Assembly (NCBI GenBank): GCA_964036275.1 | Contig: OZ038437.1 | Span: 5,490,804-5,554,803 of the forward strand | Length of the DNA: 64,000 bases | Source: Litoditis marina | Lineage: Eukaryota > Nematoda > Chromadorea > Rhabditida > Rhabditidae | Reading direction: 5' to 3' | Part shown: positions 42,341 to 54,186 of the stretch, piece after piece | How positions within the stretch are numbered: the first letter of the stretch is position 1 | How the letters are laid out: each line of letters begins with the position of its first letter | Position numbers and translations under genes: made by a program | Notes under the pieces: model-generated | The model's input: only the letters and a program-made list of their open reading frames with translations | Databases searched by the model: none | Told to the model about the DNA's origin: nothing

Positions 42341-42361
42341 GAACAACAGCAACGAAGGTTA

Positions 42362-42599
42362 TGTTGTATCCTTACCACAAAGGATCAACACTGATAACAC
42401 ACAAAGATATTAACACCAAGGTTTATACCTGTACAAGCAAGGAGACTGGTGAGGCAGACCGGTTTATTCGTAGGCAGCAGATACAATACTCTTGATAGAC
42501 GAGAAACGCGACACGTTACTTTACACGTGTGCGCAAATATGCTAAACAGTTAACATGTTACAACAGGAATGAAATAGACTTGTGTGTAACCACACAACA
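42362..42599 (-). repeat. 3' LTR of the gypsy-type element
   Basis: 238 bp, from TGTTGTATCC to CCACACAACA on the plus strand. Just outside it (42341-42361) are about 20 bases (GAACAACAGCAACGAAGGTT) that belong neither to the LTR nor to the interrupted MITE. Confidence 0.92.
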
Positions 42600-42816
42600 C
42601 CTCCCTTTCTTGAGAACTAACATTTGGGGAGATGTGAAATAATTGGATACAAAATGATCGGCTGTAGACAGCTTCGGTTTCACATAAGAGAGTGTTCGCT
42701 GTAGACAGCTTCAGTTTTACATATGGGATTGTTCGCTGTAGACAGCTTCAGCAACGAGACTTGAGAGGTTGTTCACTGTAGACAGCATCAGCAACAAAAC
42801 ATAGCTGTAGACAGCT

Positions 42817-44817
42817 TCAGCAACGGGACATAGCCATGTTCGTGTTGACAAAACCATTGTCAACCTCAACACTACTATGTGGATCTTCATAGTTCTCACG
42901 CATTTCTGCCAGTTCATCATCAGTAGGCACCCTCTTCTCCTCTTTCAACTTTTGCCACAACACATGTGCAAATCTAGAAGACTCAGAGTTGAACAACGAC
43001 TGTTCCTGCCGTATACCATTCTGAACACATTCTCTACGGAATTGCTCCGTCACGAACTGCGTACTAAGACTAGTAACAATGGTCTTCGGCGTTTTTCCAA
43101 TCAACTTGAACACTTCTGACAAAGTGAGAGCTGTTGTTCGCGATGTGCAGTCTTTCATCTCTGCCACATCCGTCCACTTAGTCTCAGAATCCTCGAGAAC
43201 TAAGTATGATAGACCTTTCACGGGACCCACAATGTCCACATAGACTCTATCATTCCATTTCCTTTGCGAAGATGACATTTCGCTAACACTGATCGATGAA
43301 TTTCCGTCCTTGTTGAACCGTTCCTTGGCCTCAACCTTCGCCACAACACTCATAACCTTCTCATTCACTTGAGGTTTCAACGAGCTGTTGGTACATTCCT
43401 TCAATCGATCTTTGATCTCACTTTGACCAGTCATCATCTTCAGGTAATACTTCATGTTTTCATTCTGCGTCAACCAATCAAGGCCAACCAGACTACTTGC
43501 GTGAGAAACATATGCACAACCAGTACCGTATTCACCTTTCATCTTGAAATCACAGCTCAGTTTGCCAAGCACTCTTATAGGCTTTCCATTGGCATCCGCA
43601 ACTCGAACTTTGGACTTCTCAAGATTAGGTTCACCAAGCTTCTTCCAATCGTGTACATTCAACAATGTCACGTCCGAACCAGTATCAAGTTGAAAATCGA
43701 TTTTCACTCCTTCGATATCTACTGGTAGGTAACGTCTCACAGCGTTCACCTTCAGCTTCTTCTCTGAAGACTCGACAACAACCGAGTTGTTCACACGAGC
43801 TCTTCCAGATGAGTTAGCAGTGTACTTGGCTATTTGCTCACAAAACTCCTGCTTGTGACCGCTCCTCTTGCACTTGCCACACGTCCACTTTTTGGCCTTA
43901 CAGTGTCTCGATAAGTGACCATCCTTTCCACAGTTCCAGCACAATCTACCAATGTGCTCAACTTGATCTTGACCTTGAAGCTGTGACTCTACCGCATACA
44001 CTCGATGGGAATCACTTTGAACCATCTTCGCCTCTCGCTTGATGTTCAACCAACTGTCACACTCCTTATACAGGTCTCTCAACGTTACCGCTTGCTTGTC
44101 TGCATACCGCCTGTCCAAAAACATGAGCAGTCTTGTTTTCAGGTCATTATCTCTGTTTGACTTCAAACCAGATATCCAGAACAATGCCTTCAAACCATCT
44201 TTGTCAAGCTCCTGTAGTTTTCCTCTCTCACACTGCTCATTCACTCGACCAGTGTACTCCATATAATCTTCCGATTCAATCTTCTCGAGCTTCAGACAAT
44301 TGTATCTCTCCGTGAATACTGATGTTTTCACATCAAACATCTCTTTCAAAATTTCCAGAGTTTCAGCAAACTCCAACTCAGCCGTGGTCTTTGGCAGAAT
44401 ATGACTCTTGTAACGATCGAAAACTTCATTCGACAGTTTGCCAACCAACAGTCTCACTTTAGATTTATCATCCAACAGTGCACCGTCAACAGTGAACACT
44501 TCACCGTATCGATCATACCAACGTGAGAATGTGAGATCACTCTCAGGATCAAATACAAAGGTTGTCAGCCTTGCATTCAAATCACTCATCAATCGGGCTG
44601 CAGTCGTTATCGGAGAACCAACACTCGTACCACTACGATCATCTTGAACATTAGCAACACCACTTTGAAGTAACTTCAACTGGTCTCTTTGCATGTCTAA
44701 CTGCTCTTGCTGAATCCTCATCCTCTCCTCTTGTTGCTTGAATTGCTCTTGTTGACCTTTCAACAATTCCAACAGCAAATTCTGCATGTTCGTGTCCTGT
44801 TGTTGCTGTCCCTCCAT
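42817..44817 (-). CDS. Gag-protease-integrase fusion lacking reverse transcriptase
   Basis: The start is taken at MEGQQQQD (44817); an in-frame Met lies upstream at 44886. The order is a Q-rich coiled coil, a Gag-like helical region, two CCHC zinc knuckles (CWNCGKDGHLSRHC and CGKCKRSGHKQEFC, about residues 290-325), an aspartic protease (FQLDTGSDVTLLN, about 380), then directly an integrase-like core (RVYVDIVGP...SKWTDV-type; about 525-640). RT and RNase H are absent. The integrase keeps its first Asp, but the usual SDNGTQF motif reads TSLSTQF, so the second catalytic Asp is missing. The frame is open end to end and the LTRs look identical. This suggests a protein kept useful for packaging and processing while enzymes come in trans; that part is inference. 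Confidence 0.85.
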   Translation of the reverse strand: MEGQQQQDTNMQNLLLELLKGQQEQFKQQEERMRIQQEQLDMQRDQLKLLQSGVANVQDDRSGTSVGSPITTAARLMSDLNARLTTFVFDPESDLTFSRWYDRYGEVFTVDGALLDDKSKVRLLVGKLSNEVFDRYKSHILPKTTAELEFAETLEILKEMFDVKTSVFTERYNCLKLEKIESEDYMEYTGRVNEQCERGKLQELDKDGLKALFWISGLKSNRDNDLKTRLLMFLDRRYADKQAVTLRDLYKECDSWLNIKREAKMVQSDSHRVYAVESQLQGQDQVEHIGRLCWNCGKDGHLSRHCKAKKWTCGKCKRSGHKQEFCEQIAKYTANSSGRARVNNSVVVESSEKKLKVNAVRRYLPVDIEGVKIDFQLDTGSDVTLLNVHDWKKLGEPNLEKSKVRVADANGKPIRVLGKLSCDFKMKGEYGTGCAYVSHASSLVGLDWLTQNENMKYYLKMMTGQSEIKDRLKECTNSSLKPQVNEKVMSVVAKVEAKERFNKDGNSSISVSEMSSSQRKWNDRVYVDIVGPVKGLSYLVLEDSETKWTDVAEMKDCTSRTTALTLSEVFKLIGKTPKTIVTSLSTQFVTEQFRRECVQNGIRQEQSLFNSESSRFAHVLWQKLKEEKRVPTDDELAEMRENYEDPHSSVEVDNGFVNTNMAMSRC

Positions 44818-45179
44818 GTTGTTTAGTGCGTATTTGCTCCAAATGAAAAATTGGGCAGCACTTCCCCTGACCTCCGGTAGTAACAATCAATTGAAAAATT
44901 GGGCAGCACTTCTCCTAAGGAAAAGGCTTTACCAGCAATTCAACTGGGTGCTCACTTCGCGGGGGTCGGTGACAGTACTTACAGTCTCGTACAGACCTAG
45001 CACTCCACAACAAACAGATTGTTCTGATTCCCGCTTAACAGGTTTCAGAGTTACTTCGCCTCGTTTGCTTCACAAGACGCAGCCAATAAAGTGTCGATCT
45101 CTTCGTACAAGAGACTTTGTAGACGACAATACACAGGGAAACAACAACAACAACTTTTGCCTATCCTGATCGCCAGTTA

Positions 45180-45417
45180 TGTTGTATCCTTACCACAAAG
45201 GATCAACACTGATAACACACAAAGATATTAACACCAAGGTTTATACCTGTACAAGCAAGGAGACTGGTGAGGCAGACCGGTTTATTCGTAGGCAGCAGAT
45301 ACAATACTCTTGATAGACGAGAAACGCGACACGTTACTTTACACGTGTGCGCAAATATGCTAAACAGTTAACATGTTACAACAGGAATGAAATAGACTTG
45401 TGTGTAACCACACAACA
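45180..45417 (-). repeat. 5' LTR of the gypsy-type element
   Basis: 238 bp, matching the 3' LTR along its whole length by eye. Both LTRs are preceded on the plus strand by GTTA, so the repeat could be extended by 4 bp. Confidence 0.92.
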
Positions 45418-45625
45418 GAACTCAGAAACGTGCAATGACAAAGTGCACGGTGTCTCATTAGAATGCTGATATCGCGTGACTACTCAATTAACTTGTAGTA
45501 TATAAGACGCTCCAATCTAAATGGTTTCGAAAATCAGGAAATCCTAGTGATTTCGTGAAATTTTTAGGGTGAGACTTTTAACCATTCCACCCCTTGTCTC
45601 GGTCGTGTGAGGTGACCCCTCCCGA

Positions 45626-46198
45626 TTGATTATTATGCCATCGCCTCGTCCAAAAATGGTATCACGTCCAACCCATTTTTCCACCATTTTGAGTGAAATA
45701 AAAGCACTCAACTCCAAACTCGACACCATGACTCAATCTCTTCCCACCATTATTCAATCTCAACTGCACCGATTCAACGACCGTCGGTGTCTCACTATTT
45801 ACGGTCTACCTGAGGACTCTACATCTACATTGAAGAAAAAGGTGAATGCAATTTTCAAATTGGTATCAATCTCGTCTTCAAATGTTTCAATTCTCCACCG
45901 TTTGGGAAAACCACGTCAAGATGGTTTACCCCGTCCAATCAAAATTTCTCTCAAAGATGGCATTCCGTTTCCGCGTCTTATTGATCTTGCAACTGCGATG
46001 AAAACTGTTCCTTCTATGTCAACATTTCATGTACGAAAGTTCGAGACCCCGGAACAGCGGAAGGCCGGATTCCTCGCCAGACAATCGAAACGAGACGCCG
46101 CCCGAGCTGAGGTCACCGACCAAACTACAATTCAACGCAATGGTGCTGCCCAAACCCCTCAAATGGACATTGAGTTAGTTGAGGAAATCCACGTTCTC
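45626..46198 (+). CDS. LINE ORF1-like protein, truncated by a MITE
   Basis: An open frame of about 190 native residues. It has a short coiled coil (FSTILSEIKALNSKLDTMTQ), an RRM-like segment with RCLTIYGLPEDST, VSILHRLGKPRQDGLPRPIK and a C-terminal VRKFETPEQRKAGFLARQSK. This pattern (trimeric coiled coil, RRM, basic C-terminal domain) is that of nematode LINE ORF1 nucleic-acid-binding proteins. No ORF2 follows. The frame then runs into a MITE at 46199, which supplies the last residues. Confidence 0.7.
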
Positions 46199-46386
46199 GG
46201 CTGCGCCGTATCTAGTATGTGTGGTTTTTCAGACGATAACTGTCTCTGCATCTTTGTCTCTGCGTCTCGTGTTCTTGCGGGAGCTGTAACTAAGCATTAG
46301 AACACGGAAAAATGAGAGGCGCAGAGAAAGGGGCGCCGAGACAAAAATACGCTAAATAATACCAATACCAAATACGGCGCAGCCAG
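46199..46386. mobile_element. GGCTGCGCCGTAT-ended MITE
   Basis: Ends GGCTGCGCCGTATCTAGTAT and AATACGGCGCAGCC. The interior has CTCTGCGTCTCGTG and GAGGCGCAGAGAAAGG arms forming a hairpin. A related end occurs at about 30846. Confidence 0.8.
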
Positions 46387-46462
46387 ATACGCGCCTCGTG
46401 TTGCGTTCATATCCGCGCGAGGGCATTCGAAGCACCACTTGAAGTGGAACTCATAGAAATAT

Positions 46463-46560
46463 ATCCCAAAATATCAATCATTGAAAAAATGGGATCCCAA
46501 AATATCAATCATTGAAAAAATGGGATCCCAAAATATTAATCATTGAAAAAGTGGGAAATA
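46463..46560. repeat. 31-bp tandem repeat, 3 copies
   Basis: Unit GGGATCCCAAAATATCAATC + ATTGAAAAAAT, three copies with one or two differences. The rest of 46387-46878 shows nothing recognisable. Confidence 0.85.
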
Positions 46561-47118
46561 CTATTTTCATGTTGATATGCCTGCCAAAACCAACTCTTTT
46601 CCTCAAAGGTTCGAAAACTGGGAATTCAAAAAGTTCGGTTCCCAAATAATTAACGAATTTCAAACTTTTTCGACTTTCGAGAAAAATTTAGATTGCAGAG
46701 TCTTATATGATTGTGTCCCTCGAACTTAGAATGGTATGATATAATTTTATTGTCGTACTGTATAGAAAGTTAACACGGAACTGCTTTTCTGATTGTTATC
46801 CTTAGTTTTTTGGTTGAATAAAATTCTCGATCTTGGTCTGCATCTTCACAACTTATCTTAACAAACACTAACATCGTTTGTATGAAAAACGAATGTAAAA
46901 AGAGAATAGATTAGTTTTTGAGATGAAGCTGCATTGAAAATAGAAAAGGAGTTCAATAACTCCAGAGGGAAATAAAAAATCTAATCTCGCAATTTTCATG
47001 GGTCAAAAACATTTTGGTGTTCTACTGAAAAATATATTGCAGCAAACACACATTATATAAAACTTCCGAATATGACAGTTGCTCACCACTGATTCAAAAC
47101 TGTTAACAGAACAAAGTA

Positions 47119-47249
47119 TACTAGAAGTAAATTGAATATTCTTGTACACTTTGCCATTTCAATGTGCACTTTGTTCTTTGTAATTTCACGTTTCCGGGTT
47201 CTGCTGTGTTTATCATGTTTCACGTGATTGTGCGATTGACTGACAGCAC
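47119..47249 (-). mobile_element. M1 MITE copy in the U foldback loop
   Basis: AGTATACTAGAAGTAAATTG at the left; TTCACGTGATTGTGCGATTG at the right. Confidence 0.75.
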
Positions 47250-48528
47250 AGCTGATTTTTATTTAAGATACGTTTTTAGTGTAAGCAGGAATGTTCTCAA
47301 TGGTTGGGCACTTATTTTCTGAAACTGTGTTGAGATTGATCATGAAAATTGCGAGAATAGATTTTTCATTTTCCTCTGGAGTTATTGAACCCCTATTTCT
47401 ATTTTCCATGCAGCTTTATCTCAAAAACTAATCTACTCTCTCTTTACATTCGTTTTTTATACTAATTGATCTCCTTTTCTATATTTTCAAGGGAAATTAA
47501 TATGAAACGATATTGAAGTCAATACCTGTTGAAAATTATCAACAGTTCGAAACGAATAGATAAGTGGTAAGTTTGACGTTGAGGTATTTGTAAGCGAATT
47601 CGAATGTCCGCCCCGAAAACTCAAAGAAGGACGATTATGTGGACCAATCTCGTGTCAATGATCCTTCAAACTTCAATTAAAAATTGTATTGCAGTTTAAA
47701 GGACTGAACCGTTACGATTGGACCACATAATCGTCCTTCTTTAATTTACACTTTCAACATCCAGTAGACAGGCGACACGTGTCGCATTGTGGTCCCTGGG
47801 CCGCTGTGCCTGCATGGCCGAGTCGTCTAAGGCGCTGTTCTAATGAGGCACCGAGGGTTCGAGTCTCGCCTAAGGCAGGGTTCATACTTTTTGCTGCCAA
47901 CTCTGGCAGCAGCAGCAGCAACATGCAAAGTGTGATTATCGATCGTGCTGCCGACTGCAAAACTTGCTGCCGGCAGCAAGCAGCAACAATCTGCTGCCAA
48001 CTCTGCGTTCATACTTTTTGCTGCCAACTCACGCGACATTTGTTGCAGTCGGCAGCAATTTGCTGCCGACTCGAGCAGCAATTGCAGTTTGGTCGCTAGC
48101 AAACTGCATGACATGTTGCCAACTCCTCATGATCCATTAAATATTGTTTTTACTCGTTTTCGAACATTTTTTGTGATTTTTTTCACGGTAGGAGAGTTTA
48201 GTTGATATTTTTAGCAGTTTACACCTGAACATTGGTTTTATTTTTAACAGTTTCATACTTTACGTGGAAATGTTGGCAGTTTGAACCTGGACATGGGTTA
48301 ATGATTCAGTCGACCACGGGAATCGAACATGGACATAATGTTGAAGGAGGTGGGGGGCTAAAGTATCATGGTGGCCAAAACGAGTATCTTCGAACCAAAA
48401 TTTTGCGGATGGGGTAATCGATCATGAGAATTACGATTATCGATACGGGGTTAAAGGTGGTGGGGGGCTAAACTATAAATCTTTTTTGTTTCGAAAGTAC
48501 TCGTTTTGGCCACCATGATACTTTAGCC

Positions 48529-48929
48529 TGTCATGAGCCTGTCCTCTCGCTTTGGTTAGGACCATACGTCCTATCAATGCGAGAGGCGGGGTCAACACAT
48601 TAGCTACCCTTCCCTGTACCACCCGCGAGAGGTCGTCTCTTTGGACCTCTCAAGGCTTGGATCCTATTAGCAGTCTCAGGTATAACGTATTATATATATT
48701 GTATTAATGTTATTTAACTTGCCTATATGAATTAGTATTCAACCAAGACTTTTGTTAATCGCTCAGGGAAGGGCAGTCCAGGGTTAAGCCCCTGCCTTTT
48801 GCCCTATAATATCCGAGGTTGGGTCCAGGCTATATTTAAAACTATTAACTATAAAATACCGCTACACCGCGTGGACCCTAGGTGTGTTCAGGCTCTGACC
48901 CAATAGGGGCCAGATCCTGTAGCATAACA
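48529..48929 (+). repeat. 5' LTR of G1
   Basis: 401 bp. Landmarks are CCTCTCGCTTTGGTTAGGAC, CACCCGCGAGAGGTCGTCTC and a TATATATATTG AT-rich stretch at about 48693. Nearly identical to 58674-59068; differences seen include T/G near 48641 and A/T differences in the last 100 bp. Confidence 0.9.
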
Positions 48930-49118
48930 GTGGAGATCCCGGATAACTCACCAAGTGAGGGTTCCAATCACCATTCCTCGATTTTGTATGGCAAAAGTGA
49001 CATTTTTTTCGCAGCTTTGTGTTTCACAGTGAGTATTTTGTTGACGTCGTGCACGACTGTCCGGTTTGCCACCCACCCATTTCCTCTCTGCTGCGCTAGT
49101 CTAGGAAAGTGTAGGAAA

Positions 49119-51198
<2,080 letters not shown>

Positions 51199-52042
51199 AT
51201 AGCTACGTGGTCTAATACGCCCCAGTCATTTCTTTTTATCTGTAATGTAATGTTGACTGCCTGTTGTTTTGTTCCAGACTGTTTCTATAACTTGTGCACA
51301 TTTATATTTTCACTTAAACAACTTTTCACAGTTTAAGAAATTCTCTGGAAACATTGAACAGAAGACTCGCTCAAAGAGTGTATATTATGTACATACTAGG
51401 AACTTGGGATGTTAGGGTTCAGAGACCGGTCGTCCCTTTCCTATTTATACCTTTCTGTGTCCAGGGTGGCAAATGTGTGCTAAAACTATCTTCATTTTCG
51501 AAATCATCCTCTTTCTCTTCTCAAACTATAATTTTCAATTCATAATCTATATAAGTATAGTTGAGCACATATTGAATCTCTGGATACCGTATACCTTGTT
51601 TTCCATATGCCGCCGCCTAATACCCTCATAAATCACCACAAGCCTGTGATACGTTGTAACTGTCTCACTTGACCCTTTGACCACTCTCTCTCTCTCTTAT
51701 CCATCTAGCCTTCGAATGAATAATATTTTACCACCAAAAGGGATCAATCCCAATACATATATTATTGGTAAGATATTATTTGCTGTTCAGTTTCAACATC
51801 AGTTATTAAATGTGGGCCCAACATTTTAACATCTACTGCAGGCATTTAAATTCTAGTCTCCTTTTGTCATGGTTTTCAATTCTTTTTATTCGTTTTCATT
51901 GGCTAATAGGTTCTCATTGGCTAATAGGTTCTAGAGTATATTGGTGAAATGGTTTCTTGTTATAGTTCTTCTCACTCGCATTTCTTTCTGGTTGATTTCA
52001 ATTGGTTCTCTGGTTCATTTTCTCTGGTTCTCTGGTTTGATA

Positions 52043-52320
52043 TACGCAGCCAGTCGTCCAACAGCTTGGGACAAATATGTTGAGGCTTCCAGTTTTGCAT
52101 ATAACACCACTCCCCACGCTGAATTCAAGGATACGCCATTCTTCATCGCACATGGAAGAGACGCCATAGCCATCGGATCGCGTACTGTCCATCCAGACGT
52201 CACGATACGCAGATGTCCAGGAATCCAAGTCCGTCCTAGCTGAGCGAATAAGGACGTCCTTTAACATTACCGCAGGGAAGTTGACCGCGTCCGCCGAGCA
52301 AAGAAAGATGGAATACTTGT
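52043..52320 (+). pseudogene. Integrase C-terminal fragment of G1
   Basis: The frame TAWDKYVEASSFAYNTTPHA + EFKDTPFFIAHGRDAI matches the region around the YN-T-H motif of Ty3/gypsy-type integrases, just after the catalytic core. The frame is lost afterwards. It lies upstream of the polypurine tract, as expected for the end of pol. Confidence 0.7.
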
Positions 52321-53419
52321 TGGCCAAACATATATTGGCGATTCAATATATTGTTTTCATGTTTTTGCTCCCTTCTTTCCCTCTCCTTCCATCTTAAGCT
52401 TTCAGATAGTTTTGTTTCATCATGTTAAAATTATATAGTAAACTCTTTTTCCTATCCGAAAGCAGTCGGGAGCCTGCTACTCTAAGGGGTGGCGTGTCAT
52501 AGAATAGAATAGAATAGAATAGATTTATTCGTGATTTAACACGTGACTTCCACATAGTATGTGGCACTCCAATGGAGTAAATGGAGAGAAAAGTTGAGAA
52601 AAAAAGGGTATGGTTACCCTGTTACGCGCTCATAATATTACATGCAATTTGACAGTGCTGGACGACGGCGATTGAACCAAATGATTTGTGGGACAATAGT
52701 TATCTTGAAAGAGACGTTGTAATGAAGATATGTTTTGTGAAGAGATCATCCGGATTGGCATGTTTGGCTGGGATGAGATGTATGCACGTTGGCTGTGCCA
52801 TGTGTAAAAACAGAGGGATGCAATAGACGGTCACAAAATACATAGTAATCGCGCGCAGCGCGAAGCGCTGTGCGAGATTTGTCTTTGGTCCGGCTAATGC
52901 GCGCTTTCATTTTTTTAGTTCACTCTCAAAAAGGTCCACTTAAGCAAATCAGAACTTTTTATGATTTGCTGATTTTCTATGGCACATTTACAAGCTATGT
53001 TCGAAATTTGAACGAAATCGGTCAAGTTTGAGCCAAGTTATGACGTTTTCGCTTCATCAAGAGCGCCAACTTCCGTCGTGTGTGTGTGTGTGTGTGTGTC
53101 TGTGTAGGTGCGCACTCCTGGGAAATTTTTATGTATGAACCGATTTGACTGAAAATTTCGGACACGATAGATATACCACTCAAACCTTGGGGGCGCAAAC
53201 TTTTTTTCGAAAAAAATTATTTTTCATCAAGTTATAGGTCTTTGAAAATGTCTCTGCGTCTCTTCATTTCGTGCACTCTCTCGCCCTCTCTGTCGGGGTA
53301 AATCAAATTGCGTTATAACTCAGCTCAGTCCTAACCAATTCAAGTAAAATTTGAAGTATGATACCACGACATGAACTGACATCGATTTAGATGTAAGTCT
53401 TCTACTGATGACGTCATCG

Positions 53420-54010
53420 AGTATTCTGGAGCTCGGATGACGTCATTTTTGAAAAGTGCAAAGTTGACGTCACATATATTTTCAAATGATGGTAATATCT
53501 TAGAAAGGGTCAATTAACGGTGAAACTCAATCTAAGAGTGACGTATTCTGGGATTCTGGAGACCAGATGACGTCATTTTTGAAAAGTGCAAAGTTGACGT
53601 AACATATATTTTCAAATGATGAAAATGTCTTAGAAAGGGTCAATTAACGGTGAAACTCAATCTAAGAGTGACGTATTCTGGGATTCTGGAGACCAGATGA
53701 CGTCATTTTTGAAAAGTGCAAAGTTGACGTCACATATATTTTCAAATGATGAAAATGTCTTAGAAAGGGTCAATTAACGGTGAAACTCAATCTAAGAGTG
53801 ACGTATTCTGGGATTCTGGAGACCAGATGACGTCATTTTTGAAAAGTGCAAAGTTGACGTCACATATATTTTCAAATGCTGAAAATATCTCAAAGTGGTA
53901 TATTAACGATAAAACTTCATCTAAATATGACTTATTCTGGAATTCAGAAGGCCAGATGACGTCAACTTTTAAAAAAAATTGACGTGAAATATGTTTTCGA
54001 ATGCTGGAAG
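53420..54010 (-). repeat. 130-bp tandem repeat with TGACGTCA sites
   Basis: Unit starting ATGACGTCATTTTTGAAAAG with GTTGACGTCACATATATTTT and CTCAATCTAAGAGTGACGTA. The period is exactly 130 bp over the central copies. Most units hold two TGACGTCA palindromes, the consensus binding site of CREB/ATF bZIP factors. No binding is shown here. Confidence 0.9.
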
Positions 54011-54186
54011 TTTCTTAAAAATGGTCAATTCACGATGAAACTTCATTCAAACATGACGTATTCTGCGATTCTGAAGGGCAGATGAAGTAAGTTTCTAGAA
54101 CTGCAATGTTGACGTCATAATTTTTCCGAATGATGGTAATACTTGACAAAAGGTTCATCAAGAAAACAATTTTATCTGCACCGTAC

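Larger units (their letters stand above)
42362..45417 (-). mobile_element. Ty3/gypsy-type LTR retrotransposon, non-autonomous, 3.06 kb
   Basis: LTRs of 238 bp each at 42362-42599 and 45180-45417 look identical by eye. In element orientation the LTR runs TGTTGTGTGG to GGATACAACA. A primer-binding-like TGGCGATCAGGATAGG lies just inside the 5' LTR (45175 downward). A polypurine tract (AAGAAAGGGAGG) abuts the 3' LTR at 42600. A tandem GCTGTAGACAGCTTCAG repeat (about 42665-42830) lies between the ORF and the polypurine tract. One ORF covers most of the interior (next entry). It is nested inside an M1 MITE. Confidence 0.92.

Noticed and set aside
45180..45417. The 402-bp G1 repeats or this LTR as solo LTRs of one family
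   Set aside because: The 238-bp, 254-bp and 401-bp direct repeats have different sequences, termini and primer sites, so they belong to three separate LTR families.
47812..47873. Functional tRNA-Leu gene
   Set aside because: The D arm and B box look right, but the anticodon stem, variable arm and acceptor stem do not pair, and element X interrupts the 3' end.
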